DNA of 64,000 bases from Anaerolineaceae bacterium (GCA_020634115.1 JACKCH010000014.1:215683-279682); one strand, 5' to 3'; shown: positions 33,465-43,050, counted from the first letter of the stretch. Notes: a model not told the origin generated them from the letters alone. A program made the numbers and translations.

Positions 33465-34718
33465 ATGCCGGAAGTAGTATGCAGTTTCCCGCAGGTGCTG
33501 AACAACCTGGCGCCTTGCCTGGCTCAGGGCGGGTTGGATGTCAACACAGCGAACTTCATCTCCATTCTGTTGGGTGTTGTGCTGGTCGCTGCTCTGCCAC
33601 TTGCCACGCTGCTGTTCCTGCTCGTTGTTGAACGTAAAGTCGCCGCCCGCGTGCAGGATCGTATCGGCCCCAACCGGGTTGGCCCGTATGGCTTCTTCCA
33701 GTCCATTCCCGATGCGCTCAAAATGATGACCAAAGAAGACATCACCCCCGCCGGCGCGGACAAGTTCATTTACAACCTGGCGCCAATCATCGCTTTTGCC
33801 TCGGTGGTGCTGCTGTGGGCAGTCATCCCGTTCACGCCGCTGCATGTCGGCGCGAACTTGAGCATCGGTGCGTTGTATGTCATCGCGGTAGCGTCTATCG
33901 GCACCGTAAAAATCATGGTGGCCGGGTGGTCGAGCAACAATAAATATGCCCTGCTCGGCGCGTTCCGTACCATCGCGCAGCTGCTGAGTTATGAAGTGCC
34001 ACTGGTGCTGTCGCTGCTCATTCCAGTGATGATTGGCGGCACCATAAGTATGCAGGGGCTGGTAGATGCCCAGCATGGGATGTGGTTCTTTTTCATGGCG
34101 CCAGTCGCCGCCGTCATGTTCTTTGTGGCGAACCTGGCCGAAACCGGACGCGCCCCCTTTGACCTGCTCGAAGCGGAATCGGAAATCATCGCCGGGTACA
34201 ACATCGAATACTCCGGCTTTAAGTGGGGCATGTTCATGGCCGGTGAGTTCATGCACGCCTTCACCGCTGCCGTGCTGTTCGCGGTCATCTTCTTGGGTGG
34301 CTGGTTAGGGCCGGGTGTGGATCAAGTCCCGATCCTGGGTTTTGTCTATCTGGGACTAAAAACGTCTGTGGTCTACATTTTCGGGCTGGTGCTACGGGCG
34401 ACTGTCCCACGTGTGCGTATTGACCAGTTGATGGCCTTTAATTGGAAATTCCTGGTGCCACTGGCAATTATCAATATCCTGGTCACTGCCCTGCTCCTCC
34501 AGGTGGTGAGTTGGTTGGGCATCGCTCCGCAGGGCGAAGCGGCCAATGACCTGATCGCCAATATCCCCCAGACGATTGTCCTGCTGCTCGGCAACTTGGG
34601 TGTGATGGGAGTTGTTTCAACGCTGGTACGCAACATGGGGCGGCGACAACGACTGGAAGATGAAGCACCCGAAACCGGCGCGGAGATCGAAGAACTGGCA
34701 CACGCTGCCGCCCATTAA
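33465..34718 (+). CDS. nuoH: NADH-quinone oxidoreductase subunit H
   Basis: A 417-residue subunit with about eight helices, forming part of the quinone-binding cavity at the base of the membrane arm. Diagnostic stretches are VERKVAARVQDRIGPNRVGPYGFFQSIPDALKM, LLSYEVPLVLS, NLAETGRAPFDLLEAESEIIAGYNIEYSG and RATVPRVRIDQLM. Compared with E. coli (325 residues) it has extra sequence at the N-terminus and a long charged C-terminal tail. It lies 31 bp after nuoA; 86 bp with a hairpin separate it from nuoJ. Confidence 0.95.
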   Translation: MPEVVCSFPQVLNNLAPCLAQGGLDVNTANFISILLGVVLVAALPLATLLFLLVVERKVAARVQDRIGPNRVGPYGFFQSIPDALKMMTKEDITPAGADKFIYNLAPIIAFASVVLLWAVIPFTPLHVGANLSIGALYVIAVASIGTVKIMVAGWSSNNKYALLGAFRTIAQLLSYEVPLVLSLLIPVMIGGTISMQGLVDAQHGMWFFFMAPVAAVMFFVANLAETGRAPFDLLEAESEIIAGYNIEYSGFKWGMFMAGEFMHAFTAAVLFAVIFLGGWLGPGVDQVPILGFVYLGLKTSVVYIFGLVLRATVPRVRIDQLMAFNWKFLVPLAIINILVTALLLQVVSWLGIAPQGEAANDLIANIPQTIVLLLGNLGVMGVVSTLVRNMGRRQRLEDEAPETGAEIEELAHAAAH

Positions 34719-34740
34719 AATTATCCGGCAGGTTCACGGG

Positions 34741-34760
34741 CAAGGGGCAGCAGCCCCTTG
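34741..34760. repeat. Intra-operon palindrome between nuoH and nuoJ
   Basis: CAAGGGGC and GCCCCTTG form perfect 8-bp arms around AGCA. The palindrome is followed by mixed sequence, not a T-run, so it is unlikely to be a full terminator; it could set mRNA processing or partial attenuation. Confidence 0.7.
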
Positions 34761-34804
34761 TTCTACGACTTGCCAGGTCGTTACACAAGCGGAGAGTAAT
34801 TTTT

Positions 34805-35329
34805 ATGCTTGAGTTGAATGTCCAGACCTTTGCATTTTTTGTTTTCGCCCTGTTTGTGCTGGGGGGTGGCCTGGGTGTGATTACCACCCGCAACCTGGTA
34901 CACGGGACACTCTACCTGATCCTCAGTCTGTTCGGAGTGGCCGGTTTCTTCGTGCTGCTCAGTGCGCCCTTCCTGGCGGTGGTTCAGGTGCTGGTGTATA
35001 TCGGCGCGATTGCCATCCTGATCGTGTTTGCCGTCATGCTCACCCGCAGCATGACTAGCCTGCACGAAGTCGTCAACCGGCAGTGGGTGCTGAGCGCTAT
35101 CGTCGGGGTGCTGCTGTTTGTGATGATCGCCGTCGCGGTGATCCTGCCGGTTTGGGGGCAGAACGGTTCGCTGGCCGGGCAGCCGGTATCGGACGTGGTC
35201 GCCACCACAACCGACCTCGGCAAGGCGCTGGTAGATGGCAACCAATATGTCCTGCCGTTCGAGGTGGCTTCCCTCCTGCTGACAGCGGCGATGATCGGCG
35301 CGATTGTCATCGCCCGTGATGACGAGTAA
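34805..35329 (+). CDS. nuoJ: NADH-quinone oxidoreductase subunit J
   Basis: A 174-residue, five-helix subunit. GGGLGVITTRNLVHGTLYLILSLFGVAGFFVLLSAPFLAVVQVLVYIGAIAILIVFAVML is the family core, with the pi-bulge helix 3 region in VLVYIGAI. A short loop with about 25 polar residues precedes the last helix. Close spacing (11 bp) to nuoK. Confidence 0.93.
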   Translation: MLELNVQTFAFFVFALFVLGGGLGVITTRNLVHGTLYLILSLFGVAGFFVLLSAPFLAVVQVLVYIGAIAILIVFAVMLTRSMTSLHEVVNRQWVLSAIVGVLLFVMIAVAVILPVWGQNGSLAGQPVSDVVATTTDLGKALVDGNQYVLPFEVASLLLTAAMIGAIVIARDDE

Positions 35330-35340
35330 GGGGAGAGCGC

Positions 35341-35649
35341 ATGGTACCACTTTGGATGTATCTATTGGTCGCAGCGGCGCTGTTCTGCATGGGCGTGTAC
35401 GCGGTGCTGGCGCGGCGCAATGCCGTAGCGATCCTGATGGGCGTCGAGTTGATGCTCAATGCGGTCAATATTAATCTGGTTGGCTTCTGGCGTTATCAGC
35501 AACCGCTGAATATGGCAGGACAGGCATTCGCTGCTTTCGTCTTTGTCATCGCGGCGGCTGAGGCTGCTGTCGGTCTGGCGATTATCATTTCGGTTTACCG
35601 CCAGCGGAGATCCGTCATCCCTGACGAAGCTGACACGCTTAAAGGGTAG
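35341..35649 (+). CDS. nuoK: NADH-quinone oxidoreductase subunit K
   Basis: A 102-residue, three-helix MrpC-like subunit. It has the two conserved membrane glutamates of the proton path, in GVELMLNAVNINL (about residue 36) and AAAEAAVGLAI (about residue 72). Ribosome binding site GGGGAG. Starts 11 bp after nuoJ and ends 12 bp before nuoL. Confidence 0.95.
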   Translation: MVPLWMYLLVAAALFCMGVYAVLARRNAVAILMGVELMLNAVNINLVGFWRYQQPLNMAGQAFAAFVFVIAAAEAAVGLAIIISVYRQRRSVIPDEADTLKG

Positions 35650-35661
35650 AGGCTATCATCT

Positions 35662-37986
35662 ATGAACTTGAATGACTTTTTAAGTAATCCTGATCTTCTG
35701 CCCTGGCTGATTCCAGTCGGGCCGCTGCTGGCATTCTTCATCATCATGCTGGCAACCAACCGGGCGAAACTCATCCCGGCGACCAGCCATGAGTACGGCG
35801 GCCATCACCCCGACTATGATGGGATGCTGGTTCCCGTTGTGACCCTGCAAAGCCGCATTCTGAGCGTGACTGTCGGGATGTTGGGGGTGTTAATCGCCTG
35901 GGGTTTGAGTCTGACCGCTGTCTCCACCGCTTTCGGCACACCGCACTTCGGCGAAGAGATATTTGGTGATCGCCTCAGTTGGCTGGCAACCGGCACGACC
36001 AATTTCAACATGGGCGTTATGGTAGACCCGCTGACTGCGGTGATGCTCATTATGGTGCCACTGGCCGTGACGATGATCTTCATCTACTCCATCGGCTACA
36101 TGGCGCATGACCCGCGCCAGTCGCGTTTCTTCGCGCTGATCTCGCTGTTCGCGGGCGCGATGCTCACACTGGTCGTAGCGGATAACCTGCTGCTGATGTT
36201 CGTCGGTTGGGAAATCATGGGTCTGTGTTCCTACATGCTCATCGGCTTCTGGTTCGAGAAGGAAAGTGCCTATAAAGCGGCCATCAAAGCCTTCACCACA
36301 ACCCGCGTGGCCGACGTGATTATGCTGCTCGGCATCGCCTATCTGTATGCCAGCACCGGCACACTCAGCTTTCGTGACATCCTATATAACCAGACCGTGT
36401 TGGATGGATTGGCGAGTACCCCAGCGATCATCCTGGGCAGTTGGGGACTGAGCGCGTCCGGGCTGATCGGCATCTTCCTGATTATCGGTACGATTGGTAA
36501 GTCAGCGCAGTTCCCGCTGCATGTCTGGCTGCCGGACGCGATGGAAGGCCCGACCCCCGTCAGCGCGATGATCCATGCCGCCGCGATGGTGTCTGCCGGT
36601 GTGTACGCCATTGTCCGCATGTATCCACTGTTTGAAGCTGGTGGCAACCCGCACGCGGGGCAACTCACTTCCCCACTCATGCTGATGGCAATCGTCGGCG
36701 GGTTTACGGCGCTGTTCTCCGCCACTATCGCCGTCGCGCAGAATGACGTAAAGCGCGTGCTGGCCTACTCCACGATTTCACAGTTGGGCTTCATGGTCGC
36801 CGCACTCGGTATCGGCGCGTATATCGCCGCTGCCTTCCACCTGATTACCCACGCCTTCTTTAAGGCGCTGTTGTTTATGGCTTCCGGCGCGGTCATTCAC
36901 GGTATGGAACATGGTGAACACCACGTTCACGAACACCATGCCCACGACGAACACGACGAAGCACACGGTCATGATGACCATCACGATCACGGCCACCACT
37001 TCGACCCGCAGGACATGATGAACATGGGCGGGCTGCGCAAGACGATGCCGGTCACGTTCTGGACGTTCCTGATCGGCGGCCTGTCGCTCTCCGGTTTCCC
37101 GCTGCTGACTGCTGGCTTCTGGTCAAAAGACGAAATCCTGGCCGACGCCTGGTTGGGATTGACCGAGGGACATGGCGCGGCGGCCTTCGTGTTTATCATG
37201 CTGTGTCTGGCGGCATTCCTGACGGCATTCTACACCATGCGGCAGCTTGGCCTGACATTCATGGGTGAGGCCCGCACGGAAGAAGCCAAGCACGCTAACC
37301 TGGGACGGGGTATTGTCAGCTTTACCATGACTCTGCCGCTGATTATCCTGGCGTTCATGGCTGCTGTGGCCGGGTTCGCCGGGGTTCACCCGGACTTCCC
37401 ACTGTTCGGCGCGATCTTCTCACCGGAATACAACTGGGTTCATCATTTCGTCGGCGCGACGCTGCTGCACGAACCGGCCTCAATTGATTTCAATATCGTG
37501 CCGGTACTCTTCTCGTTTGGTGTGGCGCTGGGTGGACTGGGACTAGGCTGGTTGCTGTACTGGCGCAAGCCGCTGGAAGCCGGGCAGGAAGACCCCCTGG
37601 TGAGTATCCTCGGTACGGTACACCCCATCCTGAAAAACAAGTACTACATGGATGAACTTTATGTGACGCTCTTCATCCAACCATCCCAGTGGTTTGCCCG
37701 CGTGGTCGTGAGTGACTTCATGGATCACGGGATTATTGATGGGACACTCCACCTCATCGCCCGCGTCTTTACCTTTGTCGGCGACCTTATCAAGAACCTG
37801 AATGTCTGGCTGATTGATGGCGTGGGCGATGGCATTCCCGAACTGATCGCCGTCTTCGGTGCCTGGTTCCGCCGCATTCAGACCGGGCGCGTGCAACAGT
37901 ATATGCTGCTGGTCGTCATTGCTATGATTGTGATCGCGCTGATCTTCGCCTTCTCATCCGGTTTTCTGGTACAGGCAGCCGGTTAG
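35662..37986 (+). CDS. nuoL: NADH-quinone oxidoreductase subunit L with His-rich loop
   Basis: A 774-residue antiporter-like subunit, the distal proton pump of complex I (E. coli NuoL has 613). The core has GWEIMGLCSYMLIGFWFEK with the conserved Glu, FPLHVWLPDAMEGPTPVSAMIHAAAMVSAGVY with the Lys/His path, and LAYSTISQLGFM. Between GAVIHGMEH and QDMMNMGGLRK, where other NuoL proteins have a short loop, residues 417-446 hold 15 His plus Asp/Glu. The C-terminus keeps the long lateral helix and a final transmembrane helix. Extra length fits the longer lateral arm expected with two NuoM subunits. The His loop may bind metal ions; that is unproven. Confidence 0.95.
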   Translation: MNLNDFLSNPDLLPWLIPVGPLLAFFIIMLATNRAKLIPATSHEYGGHHPDYDGMLVPVVTLQSRILSVTVGMLGVLIAWGLSLTAVSTAFGTPHFGEEIFGDRLSWLATGTTNFNMGVMVDPLTAVMLIMVPLAVTMIFIYSIGYMAHDPRQSRFFALISLFAGAMLTLVVADNLLLMFVGWEIMGLCSYMLIGFWFEKESAYKAAIKAFTTTRVADVIMLLGIAYLYASTGTLSFRDILYNQTVLDGLASTPAIILGSWGLSASGLIGIFLIIGTIGKSAQFPLHVWLPDAMEGPTPVSAMIHAAAMVSAGVYAIVRMYPLFEAGGNPHAGQLTSPLMLMAIVGGFTALFSATIAVAQNDVKRVLAYSTISQLGFMVAALGIGAYIAAAFHLITHAFFKALLFMASGAVIHGMEHGEHHVHEHHAHDEHDEAHGHDDHHDHGHHFDPQDMMNMGGLRKTMPVTFWTFLIGGLSLSGFPLLTAGFWSKDEILADAWLGLTEGHGAAAFVFIMLCLAAFLTAFYTMRQLGLTFMGEARTEEAKHANLGRGIVSFTMTLPLIILAFMAAVAGFAGVHPDFPLFGAIFSPEYNWVHHFVGATLLHEPASIDFNIVPVLFSFGVALGGLGLGWLLYWRKPLEAGQEDPLVSILGTVHPILKNKYYMDELYVTLFIQPSQWFARVVVSDFMDHGIIDGTLHLIARVFTFVGDLIKNLNVWLIDGVGDGIPELIAVFGAWFRRIQTGRVQQYMLLVVIAMIVIALIFAFSSGFLVQAAG

Positions 37987-38008
37987 AGCGGCGGGGGGAT
38001 TGGATATT

Positions 38009-39592
38009 ATGACGATTTTAGGATTTGATGTACTTTCTTTTCTGGTGATTGCCCCCGCGCTGGCGGCGCTCATCGTCCTGCTGCTGCCGGGTGGCAAGGC
38101 AGTAGCCCGCTGGGCGGCGTTAGGGCTGGCGCTCTTCATCGGTGCCATCGCTATTGTGGTCTTTTTCGGATATGACCGCGCCAACCCGGACTACCAGTTC
38201 GTGGTGCAAGTCCCCTGGTTTGAACTCCTGGGCGCGTCCTGGCATGTGGGTGTGGATGGCATCAGCGCCACAATGGTGCTGCTGACCGGCATCCTGACCC
38301 CGCTGGCAATCCTCATCAGCTTTGAGGTGGACGAACGGGTGAATATGCACATGGCGCTGCTCCTGTTCTTTGAAACCGGGCTGATGGGCGTATTCGTGGC
38401 GATGGACTTGATGATTTTCTTCCTGTTCTACGAACTCAGCCTCGTGCCGATGTACTTCATCATTGACCAGTGGGGCGGCCCCAACCGCAAGTACGCCGCA
38501 ACCAAGTTCATGATCTACTCCATCGGCGGATCGCTCGGTATGCTGTTGGCAACGCAGCTTGTCGGCTGGACAGCCGGGACATTCAACATCCAAGACCTGT
38601 CGCAAACCTGGCCCGCCTTCCAGGGTGCGGGGGGTGTCTTCCTGGGAATTGATATTCACACCGTCAAGGCACTGGCCTTCATCGGCTTCTTCGTCGCTTT
38701 CTGTATCAAAGTCCCGGTGTGGCCGTTCCACACCTGGCTGCCCGACGCACACGGTGAAGCGCCGACTGCTGGCTCTATGCTGCTGGCGGGCGTTATGCTC
38801 AAGCTCGGCGCGTATGGCTTCCTGCGGCTGGTCATTCCCCTCTTTCCCGATGTGTGGGTCGCCCCGGTGGACATCCTGGGCGCTATCCAGACCAACTGGG
38901 CGGGAATTTTCGCCTTTCTAGCGATGCTCGGCATTGTCTTCGGTGCGTTTGCCGCCTTCGGTCAGACTGACATCAAGCGGCTGGTGGCCTATAGTTCGGT
39001 CAACCACATGGGCTTCGTCGCCATCGGTATCGCGGTTGCGGCGCTGGCTTACGGGCAGGCCTACGTGAACGGTGGGACAGAATACACGAAAGACGCGATT
39101 TTCGCCATGAACGGCGCGGTACTCCAAATGTTCAATCACGGCCTCAGTTCGGCGGCGATGTTCTTGCTCGCAGGTGGCATCTACCATAAGACCCACACCC
39201 GCGACCTGACACAGTACGGCGGTTTCTGGGTGAAAGCGCCCATCTACGGTGCGATTTTCATCTTCACCAGCATGGCAAGCCTCGGCCTGCCGGGTCTGAA
39301 TGGGTTCGTGAGCGAATTCCTGGTCGTGCGCGGCACCTGGCCGGTCTTCACCTGGCTGACCGTGATTTCTATGATCGGTCTGCTGTTTACCGGTAGCTAC
39401 ATCCTGAAAGGCATCCGGGCGGTGCTGCACGGGCCGTTTAACATGAAGTGGCGCGGCTACAACCTGGAAATTGAACTGCGGGAAGTGGTGGCTATCGCGC
39501 CGCTGCTGGTGCTGATGCTGATTACCGGCGTCGTCCCCAACTGGATTTTACCGGTGATCAACGACACGGTGACACGGTTGCTCGGAGGCTAA
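38009..39592 (+). CDS. nuoM: NADH-quinone oxidoreductase subunit M (first copy)
   Basis: A 527-residue antiporter-like subunit. FLFYELSLVPMYFIIDQWGGPNRKYAATKF carries the conserved Glu144-type residue. VWPFHTWLPDAHGEAPTAGSMLLAGVMLKLGAYGFLR holds the proton-path Lys, and VAYSSVNHMGFV the later Lys/His region. The ATG at 38009, ten bases after GGGGGG, is preferred over the TTG at 38000. It is typical NuoM in length and motif; a second, more divergent copy follows. Confidence 0.95.
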   Translation: MTILGFDVLSFLVIAPALAALIVLLLPGGKAVARWAALGLALFIGAIAIVVFFGYDRANPDYQFVVQVPWFELLGASWHVGVDGISATMVLLTGILTPLAILISFEVDERVNMHMALLLFFETGLMGVFVAMDLMIFFLFYELSLVPMYFIIDQWGGPNRKYAATKFMIYSIGGSLGMLLATQLVGWTAGTFNIQDLSQTWPAFQGAGGVFLGIDIHTVKALAFIGFFVAFCIKVPVWPFHTWLPDAHGEAPTAGSMLLAGVMLKLGAYGFLRLVIPLFPDVWVAPVDILGAIQTNWAGIFAFLAMLGIVFGAFAAFGQTDIKRLVAYSSVNHMGFVAIGIAVAALAYGQAYVNGGTEYTKDAIFAMNGAVLQMFNHGLSSAAMFLLAGGIYHKTHTRDLTQYGGFWVKAPIYGAIFIFTSMASLGLPGLNGFVSEFLVVRGTWPVFTWLTVISMIGLLFTGSYILKGIRAVLHGPFNMKWRGYNLEIELREVVAIAPLLVLMLITGVVPNWILPVINDTVTRLLGG

Positions 39593-39609
39593 AGATGATC
39601 CTGCTGAAT

Positions 39610-39629
39610 GAGGGGGTGTTGATCCCCTC
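39610..39629. repeat. Intra-operon palindrome between the two nuoM genes
   Basis: GAGGGG (39610-39615) and CCCCTC (39624-39629) around an 8-base loop. Same type as the nuoH-nuoJ palindrome. Confidence 0.6.
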
Positions 39630-39655
39630 GTTTAACAGCTAATAAGGAAGAACTT

Positions 39656-41374
39656 ATGACCGATACATTTACTTTTCCGATCCTCAGTGTCATTATCTTC
39701 GTGCCGATCATCGCGGCAGTGGTGATGCTGTTCATAGACGGCTCGCGGCGCGACCTGATCCGAGGGATTTCGATCACGGCGGCGGTCATTGTGCTGGCAC
39801 TGTCGGCAACGGTCTACTTCGGCTATAACAGCCAGGTCGACTCCGTGACGTTGAACCAGGACACGGTCAGCGAAGCCGGTGGCGTGGGGATGGCGACCCA
39901 ACTGTTTACGGACGGGCTGCGCTACGAGGAAAACATCCCCTGGATCAGCAGCCTGGGCATCAGCTACCACCTGGGGGTGGACGGGCTGAACGCGCCGATG
40001 GTGCTGCTCACCGGCATGGTGACAGTGGCCGGGGTGTTGATCTCGTGGCGGATTGATGATCGTACCCGCGAGTTCATGGCCTTCTTCATGCTGCTGGTGG
40101 CCGGGGTATACGGGGTGTTCGTCTCGATAGACACCTTCGTGCTCTTCTTCTTCTACGAACTGGCAATCTTCCCCATGTACCTACTTATCGCCACCTGGGG
40201 ATGGGTCAAGCTGCGGCAATATGCTGCCATGAAACTTACCCTCTATATTCTGATCGGCTCGGTGATCGCGCTGGTCGGTGTGATTGCGATGGTCTTCACA
40301 GCGGACGCCTTCTTCAAGGGAGATGGGGCGCAGGTCTTTGAGGCCGCCAAACAGTCCGGCATCCTCCCGGCGGACGCGGGGACCTTCAGTTTTGATATGC
40401 CCCACCTGATGCTGGCAGGCGAAGCGGGCGCATACAGTATCCCCGGTTTCGCGGGCGTGGATGCCCTGACCTTCGCCAAAGTCTGGTTCCCATTCATCTT
40501 CATCGGCTTCGGTGTGTTGGCCGGTGTCTTCCCCTTCCACAACTGGTCGCCGGATGGTCACGTCGCCGCGCCTACAGCGGTTTCGATGATCCATGCGGGC
40601 GTGCTGATGAAACTCGGCGCTTACGCCGCGCTGCGCATGGGGGTGCAGCTGCTCCCGGACGGGGCGCAGGTGCATTTGCCCTGGATTGTGTTCCTCACGC
40701 TCATCAACGTCGTGTATGGCGCGTTTATCGCCTTCCGCCAGCGCGACTTTAAGTACGTCATCGGCTTCTCGTCGGTGAGCCACATGGGGCTGGTCAGTAT
40801 GGGCTGGGCTTCCATGAACATTATTGGCATGACCGGCGCGGGCTTGCAGATGTTCAGTCACGGCGCGATGACGGCGCTCTTCTTCGGTTGTGTCGGTATG
40901 GTCTATGACCGTGCGCACACCCGCGATATTCCCAGCCTGGGCGGTTTCGTCAAGCGAATGCCCTGGGTGGCTGTCGCTTTCGTGATCGGCGGTTTGACCA
41001 GCATGGGTATGCCCGGTCTGAGTGGGTTTATTGCTGAATTCCCGATTTTCCAGGGGATGTGGGCGGCTTCGGAAAACATCTCACTTTCGATTGGCAACTT
41101 CACCTTAACGAATTACTACTCGGTCATTGTGGTGATCGCCGCGTTGGGGATTGTCATTACCGCCGCGTATGTGCTGCGGGTCACCAGTCAGGTTTTCTTC
41201 GGCAACTTCAAAGAAGACCTCTATCCTGAAGTTGGTGACATCGCCATCACGGATCGCATCATCCTCATTCTTCTGGGTACACCACTGATTATCCTGGGCA
41301 TTTACCCGACGATTATGGCCCCAATGCTGCAATCCGGCCTCAAACCGGTGCTGGCACTGCTGGGAGGGGGTTAA
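39656..41374 (+). CDS. nuoM2: NADH-quinone oxidoreductase subunit M (second copy)
   Basis: A 572-residue NuoM paralogue. FFFYELAIFPMYLLIATWG has the conserved Glu, FHNWSPDGHVAAPTAVSMIHAGVLMKLGAYAALR the proton-path Lys, and YVIGFSSVSHMGLV the next helix. Compared with the first copy it has an extra segment of about 40 residues near 50-100 and another near 222-275. Key residues are kept, so it should pump. Together with nuoM it implies a complex I with one antiporter-like subunit more than usual. It is 63 bp after nuoM and 6 bp before nuoN. Confidence 0.92.
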   Translation: MTDTFTFPILSVIIFVPIIAAVVMLFIDGSRRDLIRGISITAAVIVLALSATVYFGYNSQVDSVTLNQDTVSEAGGVGMATQLFTDGLRYEENIPWISSLGISYHLGVDGLNAPMVLLTGMVTVAGVLISWRIDDRTREFMAFFMLLVAGVYGVFVSIDTFVLFFFYELAIFPMYLLIATWGWVKLRQYAAMKLTLYILIGSVIALVGVIAMVFTADAFFKGDGAQVFEAAKQSGILPADAGTFSFDMPHLMLAGEAGAYSIPGFAGVDALTFAKVWFPFIFIGFGVLAGVFPFHNWSPDGHVAAPTAVSMIHAGVLMKLGAYAALRMGVQLLPDGAQVHLPWIVFLTLINVVYGAFIAFRQRDFKYVIGFSSVSHMGLVSMGWASMNIIGMTGAGLQMFSHGAMTALFFGCVGMVYDRAHTRDIPSLGGFVKRMPWVAVAFVIGGLTSMGMPGLSGFIAEFPIFQGMWAASENISLSIGNFTLTNYYSVIVVIAALGIVITAAYVLRVTSQVFFGNFKEDLYPEVGDIAITDRIILILLGTPLIILGIYPTIMAPMLQSGLKPVLALLGGG

Positions 41375-41380
41375 TCACCT

Positions 41381-42916
41381 ATGAATGAATTTCATCTTGG
41401 CATTAACTTGCTGGCGATTCTGCCGGAAATCGGCCTGACGCTGCTGGCGATTATCATCCTGGCGCTCGACCTGTACTGGCCGGAAAGCCGCCGCCGGAAT
41501 ATCGCCTACGTCGCAGCGGTGGGTCTGGCGTTCCTGGCGACGCTGCCGATCATCTTCTCGCCGGAAACCATCAGTACGATTGACCCGGCAGCATACGGTA
41601 ACGGGCTGCTGTGGGGCGGCATGATCCGCTACGACATGCTCTCGCAGATTTTCAAAGTGATCGTGCTGATCGCAGCCGCCATCACCAGCCTGATGGCGGT
41701 GGATGTCAAAGAGGTCGGACGCAAAGGCGAGTTTTACCTGATTGTAGTCGTTTCCACCCTGGGGATGACCCTCATGAGCGGCGCGGCAGACCTGATTATG
41801 GCCTTCGTCGCCCTGGAAACCACCTCCATTCCGCTATACATCCTGGCAGCCTTCAAACGCAGCGATACCAAGAGCGGCGAAAGCGGCCTGAAGTATTTCC
41901 TGTACGGGTCGTTTGCCTCCGGGCTGATGCTCTATGGCCTTAGCCTGTTGTACGGCTTCACTGGTCATACCAACCTGTATTCGCTGGCTGATTTCCTGAA
42001 CAGTGAAACCTTCGCCAGTAACCCGCTCCCTGTGCTGGGCGCGATGGCGCTGGTAGTGGTCGGCTTCGGCTTCAAGATCAGCGCCGTGCCATTCCACTTC
42101 TGGACACCAGACGTATACGAAGGTGCGCCGACCCCGGTCACGGCCTTCCTGAGCGTCGCCAGTAAAGCGGCCAGTTTCGCCCTGCTCGCCCGTTTCTTCG
42201 TGGCCGTGTTCCCGGAAAGCGTCGTGATCGGCGAACAGGGAATCCAGACCTTCTGGGTGCAGTTGGCGGCGGTGTTAGCCGTGCTTTCGATGACACTCGG
42301 TAATGTGATCGCCCTGGCGCAGAGCAATATCAAGCGTCTGCTGGCCTACTCCTCCATCGCGCAGGCGGGTTACGCGCTCATGGGCGTGGCGGCGATACAA
42401 TCCAACACGGTAGACGGGCAGTCCCAGGCAGTGGCCGCGATTGCCTTCTATATGTTCATGTATATGTTCACGAACCTGCTGGCCTTCGGCGTGGTCGTCC
42501 TGTTTGGCGAGGCCACCGGCAGCGAAACCATCGCTGACCTGGCCGGTCTGAGCCGCCGTAACCCGATGCTGGCACTGGCGATGACCGTCGGCCTGCTCTC
42601 GCTGGCGGGCGTCCCCCCGGCAGCCGGTTTCTTCGGTAAGTTCTTCCTGTTCAAAGCAGCGGTTGAATCCGGTATGGTGTGGCTGGCGATTATCGGTGTG
42701 CTGAATGCGATTGTCGCCCTGTACTACTACCTGGTCGTCATCAAAGTCATGTATGTAGACCGTAGCGAAGATGAAGACAAGCCGATCCCGGTTTCTCGGC
42801 CTTATGTTTGGGTGCTAAGTGTGACGACCATCGCGGTGATTGCGTTAGGCACATTCGCCGCCCAGCCGATTTTCATGTGGGCGGTTGAAAGCGCCAAATC
42901 ACTGTTCGCGGCTTAG
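41381..42916 (+). CDS. nuoN: NADH-quinone oxidoreductase subunit N
   Basis: A 511-residue antiporter-like subunit nearest the quinone module. ALETTSIPLYILAAFKRSDTKSGESGLKYFLYGSFASGLMLYG has the conserved Glu and a Lys. FHFWTPDVYEGAPTPVTAFLSVASKAASFA carries the central Lys, and LAYSSIAQAGYALMG the later helix. It ends the nuo operon; a hairpin and a new promoter follow before the ATP synthase genes. Confidence 0.95.
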   Translation: MNEFHLGINLLAILPEIGLTLLAIIILALDLYWPESRRRNIAYVAAVGLAFLATLPIIFSPETISTIDPAAYGNGLLWGGMIRYDMLSQIFKVIVLIAAAITSLMAVDVKEVGRKGEFYLIVVVSTLGMTLMSGAADLIMAFVALETTSIPLYILAAFKRSDTKSGESGLKYFLYGSFASGLMLYGLSLLYGFTGHTNLYSLADFLNSETFASNPLPVLGAMALVVVGFGFKISAVPFHFWTPDVYEGAPTPVTAFLSVASKAASFALLARFFVAVFPESVVIGEQGIQTFWVQLAAVLAVLSMTLGNVIALAQSNIKRLLAYSSIAQAGYALMGVAAIQSNTVDGQSQAVAAIAFYMFMYMFTNLLAFGVVVLFGEATGSETIADLAGLSRRNPMLALAMTVGLLSLAGVPPAAGFFGKFFLFKAAVESGMVWLAIIGVLNAIVALYYYLVVIKVMYVDRSEDEDKPIPVSRPYVWVLSVTTIAVIALGTFAAQPIFMWAVESAKSLFAA

Positions 42917-42942
42917 TCCATAATCGGTTAGAATATGGGATG

Positions 42943-42966
42943 AGAGGGGCGGTCTACTGCCCCTCT
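42943..42966 (+). terminator. Hairpin after nuoN
   Basis: AGAGGGGC (42943-42950) and GCCCCTCT (42959-42966) form perfect 8-bp arms, followed only by TTGTA. It is a plausible weak terminator or attenuator between the nuo and atp genes. Confidence 0.45.
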
Positions 42967-42996
42967 TGTACGCTTAAGAATGAGTTTTGCGGATAT

Positions 42997-43026
42997 TTGG
43001 CATTTACTGAAACCTTGTGATAGAAT
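42997..43026 (+). promoter_or_regulatory. atp operon promoter
   Basis: TTGGCA (42997-43002) and TAGAAT (43021-43026) are 18 bp apart, with TGA as extended -10. Transcription would start near 43033, about 18 bases before the first ATG. Confidence 0.65.
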
Positions 43027-43050
43027 GCACTAACTTTTACCCGGTGGCTG

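Noticed and set aside
33369..34256. 295-codon minus-strand frame opposite nuoH
   Set aside because: Composition dominated by Arg/His/Gln, typical of a reverse reading of membrane-protein codons.
39656..41374. Second nuoM as part of an Mrp antiporter or hydrogenase
   Set aside because: It lies inside the nuo run 6 bp before nuoN; no Mrp or hydrogenase genes are present.
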